Positions 36,532 through 45,833 of a stretch of 64,000 nucleotides of DNA are shown one piece after another. The number at the start of each line of letters is the position of its first letter. The stretch's first letter is position 1. The notes beneath the pieces were generated by a model that searched no databases, was not told where the DNA came from, and saw nothing but the letters and a program-made list of their open reading frames with translations. The stretch spans positions 22,154 through 86,153 of the forward strand of contig CAYVVD010000015.1 of NCBI GenBank assembly GCA_964454975.1, read 5' to 3'. The position numbers and the translations under genes are program-made. The stretch is from CAYVVD01 sp964454975 (GTDB taxonomy: Bacteria > Bacteroidota > Ignavibacteria > Kapaibacteriales > UBA2268).

Positions 36532-38595
36532 TTAGTTCTTTTGCTCTGCCGGCATGAAGATTGAATCCTCTACCGGGATGTCTATTTTGTAAGAACCGGT
36601 GATAGAAATTGAGTAATAAGGTGATGTAATATTTGTTGTTTGTGGTAACATTAGATTGCCGAACTTGCCGTAATCTTTCCATTCAATAGATAAAATGAAA
36701 TCTCCTTGTGGCCCTTCCTGTGGCATATCAACTTTTTCAAGGCGGAAGTCATCAGCATTGAAGTAAAATGTTACTTTAGTATCGTCCTTGCTTGCATTCA
36801 TTACTATCTTACCATCCTGCTTGCCCGTAACTTTGCATTGATAACCGTATTTTATTATGTTCTGAACAAAGAACATGTCGGCTCTTTCGAGCTCACCTTT
36901 TAATTCATCTCCGGTCATTTCGTTGATCATTCCGCCTTGTTTCGCCCATACATTAGTTCCATTAGACCATTTTTCTGTTTTCATCACACCAAGATCCATC
37001 ATCTCATAAGTTTTCTTGCCCTTTGCCTTAATTTCTTTATATGTGCCGTTCATTGACTGCCCTTGTGCACTAAGCATTGCCATTCCGGAATACTCATACG
37101 AATTTACCTTTTCCATTTCAGCCTTTCCGCCCGTGAATTTAGTATATTTCTCGAGAACATCTTCTGCATCGAGAGATACTTTCTCGATTTTCATTGGTTT
37201 TAGGTCGAGGTTGTATGTAAATACAGTGCCGTGTTTTGCAAGCTGGTCTTTGACTTCCGGAGCACCAACCGCAATAAGAATGGCTTTTGTGGGGGCAAGA
37301 TATTCTTTTGCTATTGTCTGCATATCATAGCGAGTCATTTTTGAGAGACGGTCTGTATATGTTTTTACCTGCTTCAACGGGATGCCGTAAAAATCTGCGT
37401 TCTGGATTAATCCGGCAACAAAATCAGAATTCTCAAAATTCATCAGATAGGAGCCGATAGTATATTTCCTTACTCTTTCAAATTCTTCTTCAGTGGGCGG
37501 TTCGTTAATCAGGTTCTGGATTTGTTCTTTTATTACAATCAGGGATGAATCGGTAACTTCATTGCGGACATCAGAGCCGCAGGCAAACCTGTTTGCCCAC
37601 TTAGAGCTGGTCTGGTAGCCCCAGGGGGAATATGTGAATGAATGTTTTTCCCGAAGAGTCCTGAACAAACGCCCTGCAAATCCACCGCCAAGAAGACGGG
37701 CTGCCATTGAAATTTTTTCATAATCTTTGTGGTTGAATGGAACTGTAACTGTTGTGTATGCAAGCGAGGTCTGTACTGAAGAAGGCCTTTCAACAAAATA
37801 TACCCCCTGTGTCATAGGTTCGGGTTGTGGCACCCTGATAGCAGGTGTTTTGCCTTCTTTCCACTTGCCCAGATATTTCTCGAGTATTTTTACTATTTCA
37901 TCCGGTTTTACATCGCCTGTTACTGCAATAGTGGCGTTGTTTGGAACAAACCATTTATTGTAATATTCCTTGCAGTCATCTGTTGACATGGATTGGAGAG
38001 TTTCCATAGTCATGCTTTGTGCGTAGGGGTGTTTCTCGCCATAGATAGCAATGCGCGCCATCCTGCCTGCCAGCGTGCCGGGTGAGGATTTTGCATTTTT
38101 GATTGAAGTCTCGTATTGAGGGACCATCTTGTCGAATTCATCATCCGGGAATGTCGGTTGCATAACTACATTAGCAAATACATCCAACATCACGTCAAGG
38201 TGCTTTACGATACACGAGCCGCTTACCATACAGTTGTCTCCGGATGCCCATGCTGAAACACCTGCCCCCACACCGTCAAGTTTGCGGGCGATGTCCTGGG
38301 CGCTCATTTGGCCGGTACCTTTGGTAAGGAGTGAAGTAGTCATATCCGCAAGGCCAGATTTGTCACCTTCAACAGAGTTGCCGCCTTTTATCAAAAGCTG
38401 TATGTTGATTGCAGGTTGTTCGTGGTCTTCGATAATGAAAACTTTTAGTCCATTGGGAAGTGTCTTTTCAGTGAATCCGGGGAATTCAAATTTTGTTGCC
38501 GGCAACGGTTCCGGCTTCTTCGAGAAGTCAAATTCCTGTGCATTTGTGCTTGCGGCTAATACGAGGATTAAAAACAGATATATTAATTTTTTCAT
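36532..38595 (-). CDS. M16 metallopeptidase homologue lacking the HxxEH motif
   Basis: 687 residues with a signal peptide (1-19, ending 'TNAQ'). Two M16 half-domains are clear ('LPNGLKVFIIED', 'GFAGRLFRTLREKHSFTYS'). Where active M16 enzymes have His-x-x-Glu-His, this protein reads 'SGLADMTTSLLTKG', so it has no zinc site. Extra C-terminal beta-rich domain (about 480-687). It follows the active M16 gene by 28 bp, the standard arrangement of an inactive partner with a catalytic one, forming a heterodimeric peptidase in the periplasm. Confidence 0.92.
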   Translation of the reverse strand: MKKLIYLFLILVLAASTNAQEFDFSKKPEPLPATKFEFPGFTEKTLPNGLKVFIIEDHEQPAINIQLLIKGGNSVEGDKSGLADMTTSLLTKGTGQMSAQDIARKLDGVGAGVSAWASGDNCMVSGSCIVKHLDVMLDVFANVVMQPTFPDDEFDKMVPQYETSIKNAKSSPGTLAGRMARIAIYGEKHPYAQSMTMETLQSMSTDDCKEYYNKWFVPNNATIAVTGDVKPDEIVKILEKYLGKWKEGKTPAIRVPQPEPMTQGVYFVERPSSVQTSLAYTTVTVPFNHKDYEKISMAARLLGGGFAGRLFRTLREKHSFTYSPWGYQTSSKWANRFACGSDVRNEVTDSSLIVIKEQIQNLINEPPTEEEFERVRKYTIGSYLMNFENSDFVAGLIQNADFYGIPLKQVKTYTDRLSKMTRYDMQTIAKEYLAPTKAILIAVGAPEVKDQLAKHGTVFTYNLDLKPMKIEKVSLDAEDVLEKYTKFTGGKAEMEKVNSYEYSGMAMLSAQGQSMNGTYKEIKAKGKKTYEMMDLGVMKTEKWSNGTNVWAKQGGMINEMTGDELKGELERADMFFVQNIIKYGYQCKVTGKQDGKIVMNASKDDTKVTFYFNADDFRLEKVDMPQEGPQGDFILSIEWKDYGKFGNLMLPQTTNITSPYYSISITGSYKIDIPVEDSIFMPAEQKN

Positions 38596-38623
38596 TTTTA
38601 TTCTTTGCTTTTAGTTTAACAAA

Positions 38624-39982
38624 TTAATTTTCTTCGGTTTTAGGAACAAAGCTCAATACGACACGTTTGTTAGTTTTTAGGTACTTCTCAGCTACAGCGA
38701 TAATATCTTCTTTCGTTATTGTATTGAACTGCTCGATTTCTGTGTTAATTAAATCGGCGTTTCCGAAGTAGCTGTAGTAGCGTGCGAGAGTCATTGCCTT
38801 TTGCAAAACATCTTTCTTCCCGGAAATAAATGATACTTCCATAATGTTCTTTGCTTTCCTGAACTCTTCGTCGCTCATTCCTTCTTTGATAAACTTATCA
38901 ATTTCCTCGTAAATAGTCTCTTCAATTTCATTTAAATCGTTGCCCGGGGTTGGAACAGCGATAAAAATCATAGCTCCTGAGTATTCAAGGCTAAAGGGCG
39001 AGAATGCAGCCTGTACGGCAATCTGGTCCTGGTCAACAAGCCTTTTGTAAAGCCTCGAGCTTTCGCCGGCTGCAAGTACGGTTTGCAGTAGCTGAGCAGC
39101 GTAATAATCTTTGTCTCCAAGTTTCGGGCCGCGATAACCTATGAAAAGTGCCGGAAGTTGTGCTTTGTCGTCAACAACTGTTTCGCGGTATTCGCTTTTG
39201 AGCGGCGGCAGTTTGAATTCTTCTCTTACAATTTTTTTGCCTTTGGGATGGGAAGAGAAATATTGTTTAACGTATTTTTTTGCCACATCAATGTCAAAAT
39301 CGCCGGAAAGCACAAGGCATGCGTTGTTTGGCTGGTAAAACTTATCGTAAAAGTCACGGAACTCCTGAATTGAAGCTACATCAATGTGCTGAGCACTGCC
39401 AATTGGAGTCCATGAATATGAACCACCTTCGAACAGGTTCCCGAACATCTTCTCGAGGAAAGAGCCGTAGGGCTGGTTGTCAATCCTCACGTTGCGTTCT
39501 TCTTTAACAACGCCGCGCTGTGTTTCGACACCTTCTGCAGCAACCTGGAGGCCGCGCATTCTTTGTGATTCAATCCACAGGGGGAGGCGGATTTCATTGG
39601 CAGGCACTTCAAATTTATATACAGTTTCGTCGAATGAAGTATGCGCATTCAGTCTGCCGCCGGCTTCGTTTACATATTTGTCAATGCTAGCGCGGGGAAT
39701 ATCCTCTGTTGCTTCGAACATAAGGTGCTCAAAGAAATGAGCGAAGCCTGTTCTTTCGGGATTCTCATCGCGTGAGCCTACTTTGTAGTGTACAACAGTC
39801 GCAACCATTGGTGCGCTTTTGTCAATGTTATAAATTACATGCAACCCGTTTTCGAGAGTTTCTTCTTCAAACTCGATGGGTTTCATCTGTGCAATACCGG
39901 CTGAGGGAAGCAGAAGCAGAATCGCTGCTATAGCCGGCAGAATGGATTTTTGTAGTGTTGTCCTCATAAAATCACCCTTCAA
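38624..39982 (-). CDS. M16 zinc metallopeptidase, catalytic subunit
   Basis: 452 residues with a signal peptide (core about 12-31). The inverted zinc motif His-x-x-Glu-His is intact in 'TGFAHFFEHLMFEAT', with the distal Glu about 76 residues later ('RGVVKEERN'). The second M16 half carries 'GESSRLYKRLVDQ'. Typical of small bacterial M16 peptidases that cleave peptides in the periplasm. Its inactive homologue follows on the same strand. Confidence 0.93.
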   Translation of the reverse strand: MKGDFMRTTLQKSILPAIAAILLLLPSAGIAQMKPIEFEEETLENGLHVIYNIDKSAPMVATVVHYKVGSRDENPERTGFAHFFEHLMFEATEDIPRASIDKYVNEAGGRLNAHTSFDETVYKFEVPANEIRLPLWIESQRMRGLQVAAEGVETQRGVVKEERNVRIDNQPYGSFLEKMFGNLFEGGSYSWTPIGSAQHIDVASIQEFRDFYDKFYQPNNACLVLSGDFDIDVAKKYVKQYFSSHPKGKKIVREEFKLPPLKSEYRETVVDDKAQLPALFIGYRGPKLGDKDYYAAQLLQTVLAAGESSRLYKRLVDQDQIAVQAAFSPFSLEYSGAMIFIAVPTPGNDLNEIEETIYEEIDKFIKEGMSDEEFRKAKNIMEVSFISGKKDVLQKAMTLARYYSYFGNADLINTEIEQFNTITKEDIIAVAEKYLKTNKRVVLSFVPKTEEN

Positions 39983-40312
39983 TTAGAAAATATTACAAGT
40001 TTTGGCTATACGTATCAAAATCAATTTAAGTTACATTGTTAAAAACGAATTACAAATTTAGAATATTATCGGGAATTGTGTAAGGATATAACTCTGGCAG
40101 GGTAATAAGTAAATAACTCTGGCAGGGATTAGAACCCTGTTTGAGTTGATAAAGTAGTCATAGCAATCACTCAAATAATAAATAAAAAAACATTGCGGTT
40201 ATAGTTTTTCCCTTCCTTAAATTTTTATTGTCCATATACTTATCAATTATATATATTTGAATAGGAAAGCTCTAATTGGGTAAATATACCCGTTGAGAAT
40301 AAATGGAGATTA
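39983..40312. other. Divergent intergenic region with two direct repeats
   Basis: 330 bp between the M16 operon (minus) and the PEP-synthase-like gene (plus). The 15-bp sequence ATAACTCTGGCAGGG occurs at 40088-40102 and 40113-40127, and AACCCTG (40133-40139) can pair with part of it. The core resembles the terminator arm at 36481-36491, so this is probably a dispersed repeat. No gene is seen. Confidence 0.6.
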
Positions 40313-42862
40313 ATGGGCCTGCTCGGAAAAATATTTAATAAACAAAAAGAGGTTTTCACAGCCGACCTTAGCTATTTGCAGAGCAAGTTCAATAATTTTT
40401 TGCACTTACTCGAAAGCAACCACCACGCCCTGAAAGTGATGAGCGACATGGAAGAAAAATCCCTTGGTGAGTACGTTTTCGATATCAATTACATCCGCAC
40501 AAGCCTCGATGAAATACGCGATAACATCAGCAGTATAATTGATAACCTGGTAATTCTCGGCGGTGATAAATATGACAAGCTATTCGAGCGATACATGCGA
40601 ATTGATGATGAAATTGCATCCCTGCTCTCCAATAAGCGTACAATAGCTGAGGATGAATTAACAATCCCGCTTGAAAAGCTCAACCAGGCTATGGTGCACA
40701 GGGTTGGCAGCAAAAATGCCCAGCTTGGTGAGATTAATTCCCTGCCCGGGGTAACAATACCGAACGGATTTGCAATCACAGTCTGGGCATATAAGCGATT
40801 TATTGACAGCAACGACCTGCAAAACAGGATAAATAAACGAATAAGCTCAGTTGATATAAAGGATTTCTCCCAGCTTGTTACAATTAGCGATGAAATCCAG
40901 GAGATTGTTTACAGCAGTGTTGTGCCGGATGATGTCAGAAGCGCAATATTAAAATCTTATAAAAAACTGAACCAGGTAAACATCTCCGGCCTTGTTTCCG
41001 TGCGCTCAAGTGCACTCGGCGAAGACACAGGGCTCAGCTTTGCAGGGCAGTATGCCACATTTCTTGGAGTTAAGGAAGATGATGTGCTGAACAAGTACAA
41101 GCGTGTAATTGCAAGTAAGTTCACACCCAAAGCAATCTTCTACTTTTTGTCGCATTCTCTGGAAGAGTCGGAACTTGCTATGGGTGTTGGCTGTGTTGAG
41201 ATGATTTTTGCCCGCTCAAGCGGGGTTATTTATACACGCAATCCCGTCCGGCCTAAAGAAGACTACATGATTGTAAATTCAATTTTCGGGCTGGGAAAAT
41301 TACTGGTTGATGGCGAGATAAACCCGGATATATTTATCGTAAAGAGAAATGACACGAGCGAAATTGAAAACATACCCTCCCGGAAAGAATGCAGGCTTGT
41401 CCTTCAAAAAGATGGTGAAATTGTTAAGGAAAAGTTGCCTCCGGAGCTAATGGATGAGCTTTCACTCAGGGAAACGGAAATAATCGGCTTGGTGACGATT
41501 GCAAATAAAATAGAAAAACATTACGGCTTCCCGCTTGATATTGAATGGGCAATTAACAACAGTGGCAAAGTAGTTGTAATGCAGGTGCGCCCGCTTAAAA
41601 TTATTGAAAGCGCTCCCGAACCAACTGTGCAGCAGATGCGCGGGTTAACAAAAATTAACGAAGGCGCCACAACAGTCTGTCCCGGAGCAGAAGCGGGCAA
41701 AATCTGTCATATAAGCAGCCCTGACCACCTCGGCAAGATACCCGAAGGAAGCGTACTCGTAGCGCCACGGCCATTCCCCGGTCTAATTACAGCCATGGAC
41801 AGCGCTGCCGCCCTTGTTACAAAGTTTGGCGGAATTGCCAGCCACATGGCAACTATTGCACGGGAATACCGCTTACCAACTATTTCCGGTGTTGAGGATA
41901 TCAGTATTCTCAAAGAGGGGATGATGGTTACCGTGGATGCAACTCACGGCATTATCTATGAAGGCGCCAACAGCGATTTTATTGAAGCCAGGATGCTTGA
42001 GCGGGAAATTCTCGATGAAAGCAGCGTGCTGAATGCATTAAATTCCATTCTCAAAAAAATTTCACCGCTTAACCTGCTGCACCCTTCTTCTCCGGAATTC
42101 ATGATAGAAAATTGCAAAACACTGCACGATATTACCCGCTTTGCACACCAGAAGGCAATGGAGGAAATGTTCAAGGGGTTCTATAATATCCACAGCGATA
42201 CAAAGGCTTACCTCCAACTTAAGACAGAAATCCCGCTCGAGGTTGATATAATTTATCTCGACAGGGAAGTAATGCTTAGCAAAGGAATGAACTGGGTGGA
42301 CGAGAATAATATTGGTTCCCTTCCGATGGAATCGTTCTGGAATGGTGTCAGGCTGGAAGGTTGGCCATCAGGGCCTAAGCCCGACGTTAATAAACGGCTT
42401 AAATCTATTTCATCAAATACACGCTCCGATGACAGCAACCAAGACTTTTCTATGAGAAGTTTTGCGATACTTACAAAAGAATTTATGATATTAAGCCTGA
42501 AGATGGGGTATCATTTCTCAACGATTGAAGCTATGTGCACGAATGAGCCAAGTAAGAACTATGTAAAGATGCTGTTCAAAGATGGCGGCGCAAACCTGGA
42601 CAGGCGCTCCCGCCGTATCAGGCTTATGATGGACATTCTATCTCTGATTGGATTCGAAAACACCGGTCATGCGGATTTTATGGAATCACGAATCACTTAT
42701 GAATCACATGAGCAAATAATAAATCATCTAAAAATTCTTGGCAGGCTTTCAATGCTTACAAAACAACTCGATATGGCACTAAGCAACGATTCTATTGCAA
42801 ATTGGTACACAAAGGATTTCATCAAAAGACTGGACCTGGAAAAGCAACTTGTCTCCCAATAA
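40313..42862 (+). CDS. PEP-synthase-like protein with a non-standard C-terminal domain
   Basis: 849 residues. After an unrecognised N-terminal segment (about 1-125) comes a pyruvate-phosphate-dikinase-type ATP-grasp domain ('VGSKNAQLGEI' to 'VMQVRPLK', about 130-430). The swivelling phosphohistidine domain has the catalytic His511 in 'GGIASHMATIARE'. The PEP/pyruvate-binding TIM barrel of true PEP synthase is missing; instead about 290 residues of unfamiliar sequence follow, including 'DGGANLDRRSRRIRLM'. So ATP-dependent self-phosphorylation is likely but the acceptor is unknown; antibiotic or protein phosphotransfer are alternatives to pyruvate. It heads a same-strand cluster with a response regulator 10 bp downstream, CBS proteins, a kinase and an anion transporter. 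Confidence 0.8.
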   Translation: MGLLGKIFNKQKEVFTADLSYLQSKFNNFLHLLESNHHALKVMSDMEEKSLGEYVFDINYIRTSLDEIRDNISSIIDNLVILGGDKYDKLFERYMRIDDEIASLLSNKRTIAEDELTIPLEKLNQAMVHRVGSKNAQLGEINSLPGVTIPNGFAITVWAYKRFIDSNDLQNRINKRISSVDIKDFSQLVTISDEIQEIVYSSVVPDDVRSAILKSYKKLNQVNISGLVSVRSSALGEDTGLSFAGQYATFLGVKEDDVLNKYKRVIASKFTPKAIFYFLSHSLEESELAMGVGCVEMIFARSSGVIYTRNPVRPKEDYMIVNSIFGLGKLLVDGEINPDIFIVKRNDTSEIENIPSRKECRLVLQKDGEIVKEKLPPELMDELSLRETEIIGLVTIANKIEKHYGFPLDIEWAINNSGKVVVMQVRPLKIIESAPEPTVQQMRGLTKINEGATTVCPGAEAGKICHISSPDHLGKIPEGSVLVAPRPFPGLITAMDSAAALVTKFGGIASHMATIAREYRLPTISGVEDISILKEGMMVTVDATHGIIYEGANSDFIEARMLEREILDESSVLNALNSILKKISPLNLLHPSSPEFMIENCKTLHDITRFAHQKAMEEMFKGFYNIHSDTKAYLQLKTEIPLEVDIIYLDREVMLSKGMNWVDENNIGSLPMESFWNGVRLEGWPSGPKPDVNKRLKSISSNTRSDDSNQDFSMRSFAILTKEFMILSLKMGYHFSTIEAMCTNEPSKNYVKMLFKDGGANLDRRSRRIRLMMDILSLIGFENTGHADFMESRITYESHEQIINHLKILGRLSMLTKQLDMALSNDSIANWYTKDFIKRLDLEKQLVSQ

Positions 42863-42872
42863 AGGACACGGA

Positions 42873-43433
42873 ATGCAGGGAAGAATTTTAATTATAGATG
42901 ACGAACCTGAGATACTGAAGCTAATAAGCAATATTATCTCGAAACGTTCAAATTACAGGGTGTTTACAACGAACAACTCCCTGGAAGTTCCCAATATCCT
43001 GGTGAAAGAAAGCTTCCATGTGATTTTATCCGATTTGCGGATGCCGGGTATAAACGGACTTGATATTCTTCGCTTATTGAGAGAAGAAAAGCGTGAAGAG
43101 GAACTGATAATAATAACCGCTTTTGGCGATCTCGAATCTGCAAGAGAGGCTTATTCACTTGGTGCTTTCGATTACATAACCAAGCCATTTCGAAAAGAGG
43201 AGATTATAAACTCCGTCAGGCTTGCAATACAGAAAATTCAGAAAGCAGACGATTTTAAAATATTAAGCAACATCTTCGAACAGATTCCTTACAAGGAGGC
43301 AGAAGCAAGATTTAGAAAAGAGTACATTCGAAGGCTTGCAGTAGAGAACTATAGTGATGAAAATAAAATTGCTGAAATAACAGGACTTGAAATTAACGTA
43401 ATACAGGCTCTCTTAAACAAAATCATTCAATAA
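42873..43433 (+). CDS. Response regulator with short C-terminal helical domain
   Basis: 186 residues from the ATG at 42873, which has an AAAGGA ribosome site; the frame is open further upstream, but that would overlap the preceding gene. A complete receiver domain (Asp9-Asp10, phospho-acceptor Asp54 in 'ILSDLRMPG', Lys104-type 'TKPF') is followed by about 60 residues with a helix-turn-helix-like end ('NKIAEITGLEINVIQALLNK'). It may bind DNA, although the tail is short. The histidine kinase at 44024 is the likely partner. Confidence 0.88.
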   Translation: MQGRILIIDDEPEILKLISNIISKRSNYRVFTTNNSLEVPNILVKESFHVILSDLRMPGINGLDILRLLREEKREEELIIITAFGDLESAREAYSLGAFDYITKPFRKEEIINSVRLAIQKIQKADDFKILSNIFEQIPYKEAEARFRKEYIRRLAVENYSDENKIAEITGLEINVIQALLNKIIQ

Positions 43434-43456
43434 CAGATAATTTTCCGGAAACGCTT

Positions 43457-44011
43457 ATGGAAGACAAAAGAGTAAAAGATGTAATGATTCCCTTGGAGGA
43501 TTATCCTCTCGTAAGCCAAAACAAGAGCCTCTATGAAGCAATGTTGATGCTCAACGAGGCTCAGAAAAATTTAAAACCAAATATGCGCCCGCCCAGGGCT
43601 CTACTTGTAATAGACGATGAAGGAAAAATTATCGGCAAGCTTGGCCATCTTGCCATGCTCAAAGCATTCGAACCGAAATACAAGAATTTCGAGGATATGG
43701 ACAAACTGACAAGGGCAGAACTCAGCTCCGATTTTATAAGTAGTATCCGCAATTATATGGAATTATGGCAGCATGACATCTACGATACATGCCAGCTGGC
43801 ACAGGCTACAAAAGTCAGCGACATAATGAAGCCAATTGATCAGCACATCGATGTTAACGAAACGCTTTATGATGCTGTGCACAAGATTATCATGTGGCAG
43901 ACAATCTCAATACTTGTTACAGACGGGAATGGGATTGTTGGCATTATAAGGTTGACGGATATATATGATGAAGTTTCTCAGTATGTAATTAAAAACTGTA
44001 AAACAAGCTAA
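43457..44011 (+). CDS. CBS-domain pair protein
   Basis: 184 residues consisting of two CBS motifs: 'VKDVMIPLEDYPLVSQNKSLYEAM' split across the first, and 'VSDIMKPIDQHIDVNETLYDAV' in the second with 'IVGIIRLTDIYDE'. CBS pairs bind adenosine nucleotides or other small ligands and regulate partner proteins. No catalytic domain is attached. It resembles the other CBS protein at 45273, and the two bracket the histidine kinase, suggesting nucleotide-sensing input to the same pathway. Confidence 0.88.
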   Translation: MEDKRVKDVMIPLEDYPLVSQNKSLYEAMLMLNEAQKNLKPNMRPPRALLVIDDEGKIIGKLGHLAMLKAFEPKYKNFEDMDKLTRAELSSDFISSIRNYMELWQHDIYDTCQLAQATKVSDIMKPIDQHIDVNETLYDAVHKIIMWQTISILVTDGNGIVGIIRLTDIYDEVSQYVIKNCKTS

Positions 44012-44023
44012 CCCGGTGGCAAG

Positions 44024-45256
44024 ATGTCAAAAATTTTAATAATAGACGACGAAGCCCAGTTCACGATTGCTGTAAGCAAAACATTCTACAAAGACTATTT
44101 TGCCCTTCGAGCTACACTTGCCCCCGCCAAAATTTATGAAATAATGACAAAAGCCGAGCGCAGCGGTGATGTCTATATTTCGATGGTTAGTAACAAAGGT
44201 ACATTCCAGCTCGTGCATCCGGATATCAGGAAAATTCTTGGCAACTCCGGTTTTATCCCCCCGCTAAATAATAATATTGGGATTGAAGAAAAGAATAATA
44301 ATGAAGAGATGGAAGAATATGCTTATGCATGGTTGAAAGAGGCTGATTGGGCTATAGTTGTAGAGAAATCAGAATCTGAAGAAGGGCAGATATTCGGTTT
44401 CAAAAGAAATGTTGCGGCAATTTCAATTGTTATAACTCTTATCGTTTTCGGAACAATCGTTGTCCGCTCCAGGCAAATAGTCCAAACTGAAAAAGAAAAA
44501 GATATTGTTTCAGGGCAATTGATTCAGGCATCCAAGTTAGCATCTGTTGGTGAGCTTGCCTCGGGAATAGCCCATGAAATCAATAACCCTCTGGCGATTA
44601 TATCCAGTGAAGCGGGATTAATAAAAGACCTGATGAATCCTGCTTATGTAAAAGAAGTTAATAACGAGGAGTTCATTCCACGCCTGGACAGGATAGAAGC
44701 GGCTGTATTCAGGTGCAGGGATATAACAAGAAAGCTGCTGACATTTGTAAGGCAGAGCGATGTCACGCTTAAAATGCACGATATTAATGAACAGGTTAAT
44801 GACCTTGTGGAAGGCTTCTTCGAACACAAGTTCGAAGTTTCCAATATCAAACTCGTCAAAAAACTCGAGCCCGGCCTCCCGGAAATTCTCACTGACAGCA
44901 ACCAGTTAAGGCAAGTCCTGTTGAATATAATCAACAATGCCGCTGATGCTATCAAACCTCCGGGCACAATCACTGTTGAAACTTCACATCACGGAGACAA
45001 AATATCAATTGCCATAACAGATACCGGAAAAGGTATTCTGCCGGAGCATCTCGAAAAGATTTTTCAGCCCTTCTTCACTACGAAAGATGTTGGCAAAGGA
45101 ACCGGACTGGGTTTGTCATTAAGCTATAACATAATAAAAAGTTTCGGCGGGGATATACTTGTAGATTCGATACCCGGAAGGGGGAGTACATTTAAGATAA
45201 TCCTGCCTGTAGGAAAGATAAAGAATAAATCGGTAAACAAAGAGAAAGAACAATAA
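44024..45256 (+). CDS. Sensor histidine kinase with a receiver-like N-terminal stub
   Basis: 410 residues. The kinase half is complete: one transmembrane helix (about 129-148), H-box His184 in 'GIAHEINNP', N-box 'LLNIINNAADAI', G1 'DTGKGI', F-box 'FFTTKDVGKG' and G2 'GLGLSL'. Residues 20-115 look like part of a periplasmic Cache-type sensor ('FALRATLAPAKIYEIM', 'GDVYISMVSNKG'). But the protein starts 'MSKILIIDDEAQF', the first strand and acidic pair of a receiver domain, and it has no N-terminal membrane helix to export the sensor. I infer that a deletion fused the start of a receiver gene to the middle of a kinase gene, or that the assembly collapsed there. Confidence 0.85.
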   Translation: MSKILIIDDEAQFTIAVSKTFYKDYFALRATLAPAKIYEIMTKAERSGDVYISMVSNKGTFQLVHPDIRKILGNSGFIPPLNNNIGIEEKNNNEEMEEYAYAWLKEADWAIVVEKSESEEGQIFGFKRNVAAISIVITLIVFGTIVVRSRQIVQTEKEKDIVSGQLIQASKLASVGELASGIAHEINNPLAIISSEAGLIKDLMNPAYVKEVNNEEFIPRLDRIEAAVFRCRDITRKLLTFVRQSDVTLKMHDINEQVNDLVEGFFEHKFEVSNIKLVKKLEPGLPEILTDSNQLRQVLLNIINNAADAIKPPGTITVETSHHGDKISIAITDTGKGILPEHLEKIFQPFFTTKDVGKGTGLGLSLSYNIIKSFGGDILVDSIPGRGSTFKIILPVGKIKNKSVNKEKEQ

Positions 45257-45272
45257 TGGGAGAGACGAAAGA

Positions 45273-45800
45273 ATGAAAGCGAAAACAGCCGGCGAACTGA
45301 TGATTCCGCTGGATAAGTACCCGCACATCCCTTACTGGTTTACAATCAGGGAATCTGTTGCTATTATCCACCATTCCTCACTCGAGGTGGATGGCCAGAA
45401 ATCTCTTGCAAGGGCAGTTCTGGTTTTTGACAAGGAATACAAATTACTCGGTATTGTAAGAAGAAGGGACATCCTAAGGGGGCTTGACCCGGAAAACCTT
45501 CTTCATGAGAAATCACATCATTCAAAGAAGCTATTTGATTTTGGAGTTGATCCGAACCTTCTTGAAATGTCATACGACAGGCTCAGCAACTCAATTAAGG
45601 AGCGAGCAGAAGTTCCGGTCAGCCAGATTATGCAGCCTATTGATTACACTGTACAATTCGGAGAAAGCCTGTTTAAAATTATCTACGAAATGGATATCCA
45701 TCAGACAAGCATGATCCCTGTTATGAAGGACGGTGTTGTGGTTGGTGTTGTCAGGACAGTTGAAATCCTGAATGAGATTATAAAGCTTTTGGATGTTTGA
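45273..45800 (+). CDS. CBS-domain pair protein (second)
   Basis: 175 residues with two CBS motifs ('AGELMIPLDKYPHIP' and 'VSQIMQPIDYTVQFGESLFKI', the latter ending 'VVGVVRTVEILNE'). Clearly paralogous to the protein at 43457. It begins 16 bp after the kinase stop and ends 33 bp before the SLC13 transporter start, so regulation of that transporter or kinase by nucleotides is a reasonable inference. Confidence 0.88.
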   Translation: MKAKTAGELMIPLDKYPHIPYWFTIRESVAIIHHSSLEVDGQKSLARAVLVFDKEYKLLGIVRRRDILRGLDPENLLHEKSHHSKKLFDFGVDPNLLEMSYDRLSNSIKERAEVPVSQIMQPIDYTVQFGESLFKIIYEMDIHQTSMIPVMKDGVVVGVVRTVEILNEIIKLLDV

Positions 45801-45833
45801 TTTAATTATTTAAAATAATCCGGGTATTAAGTT

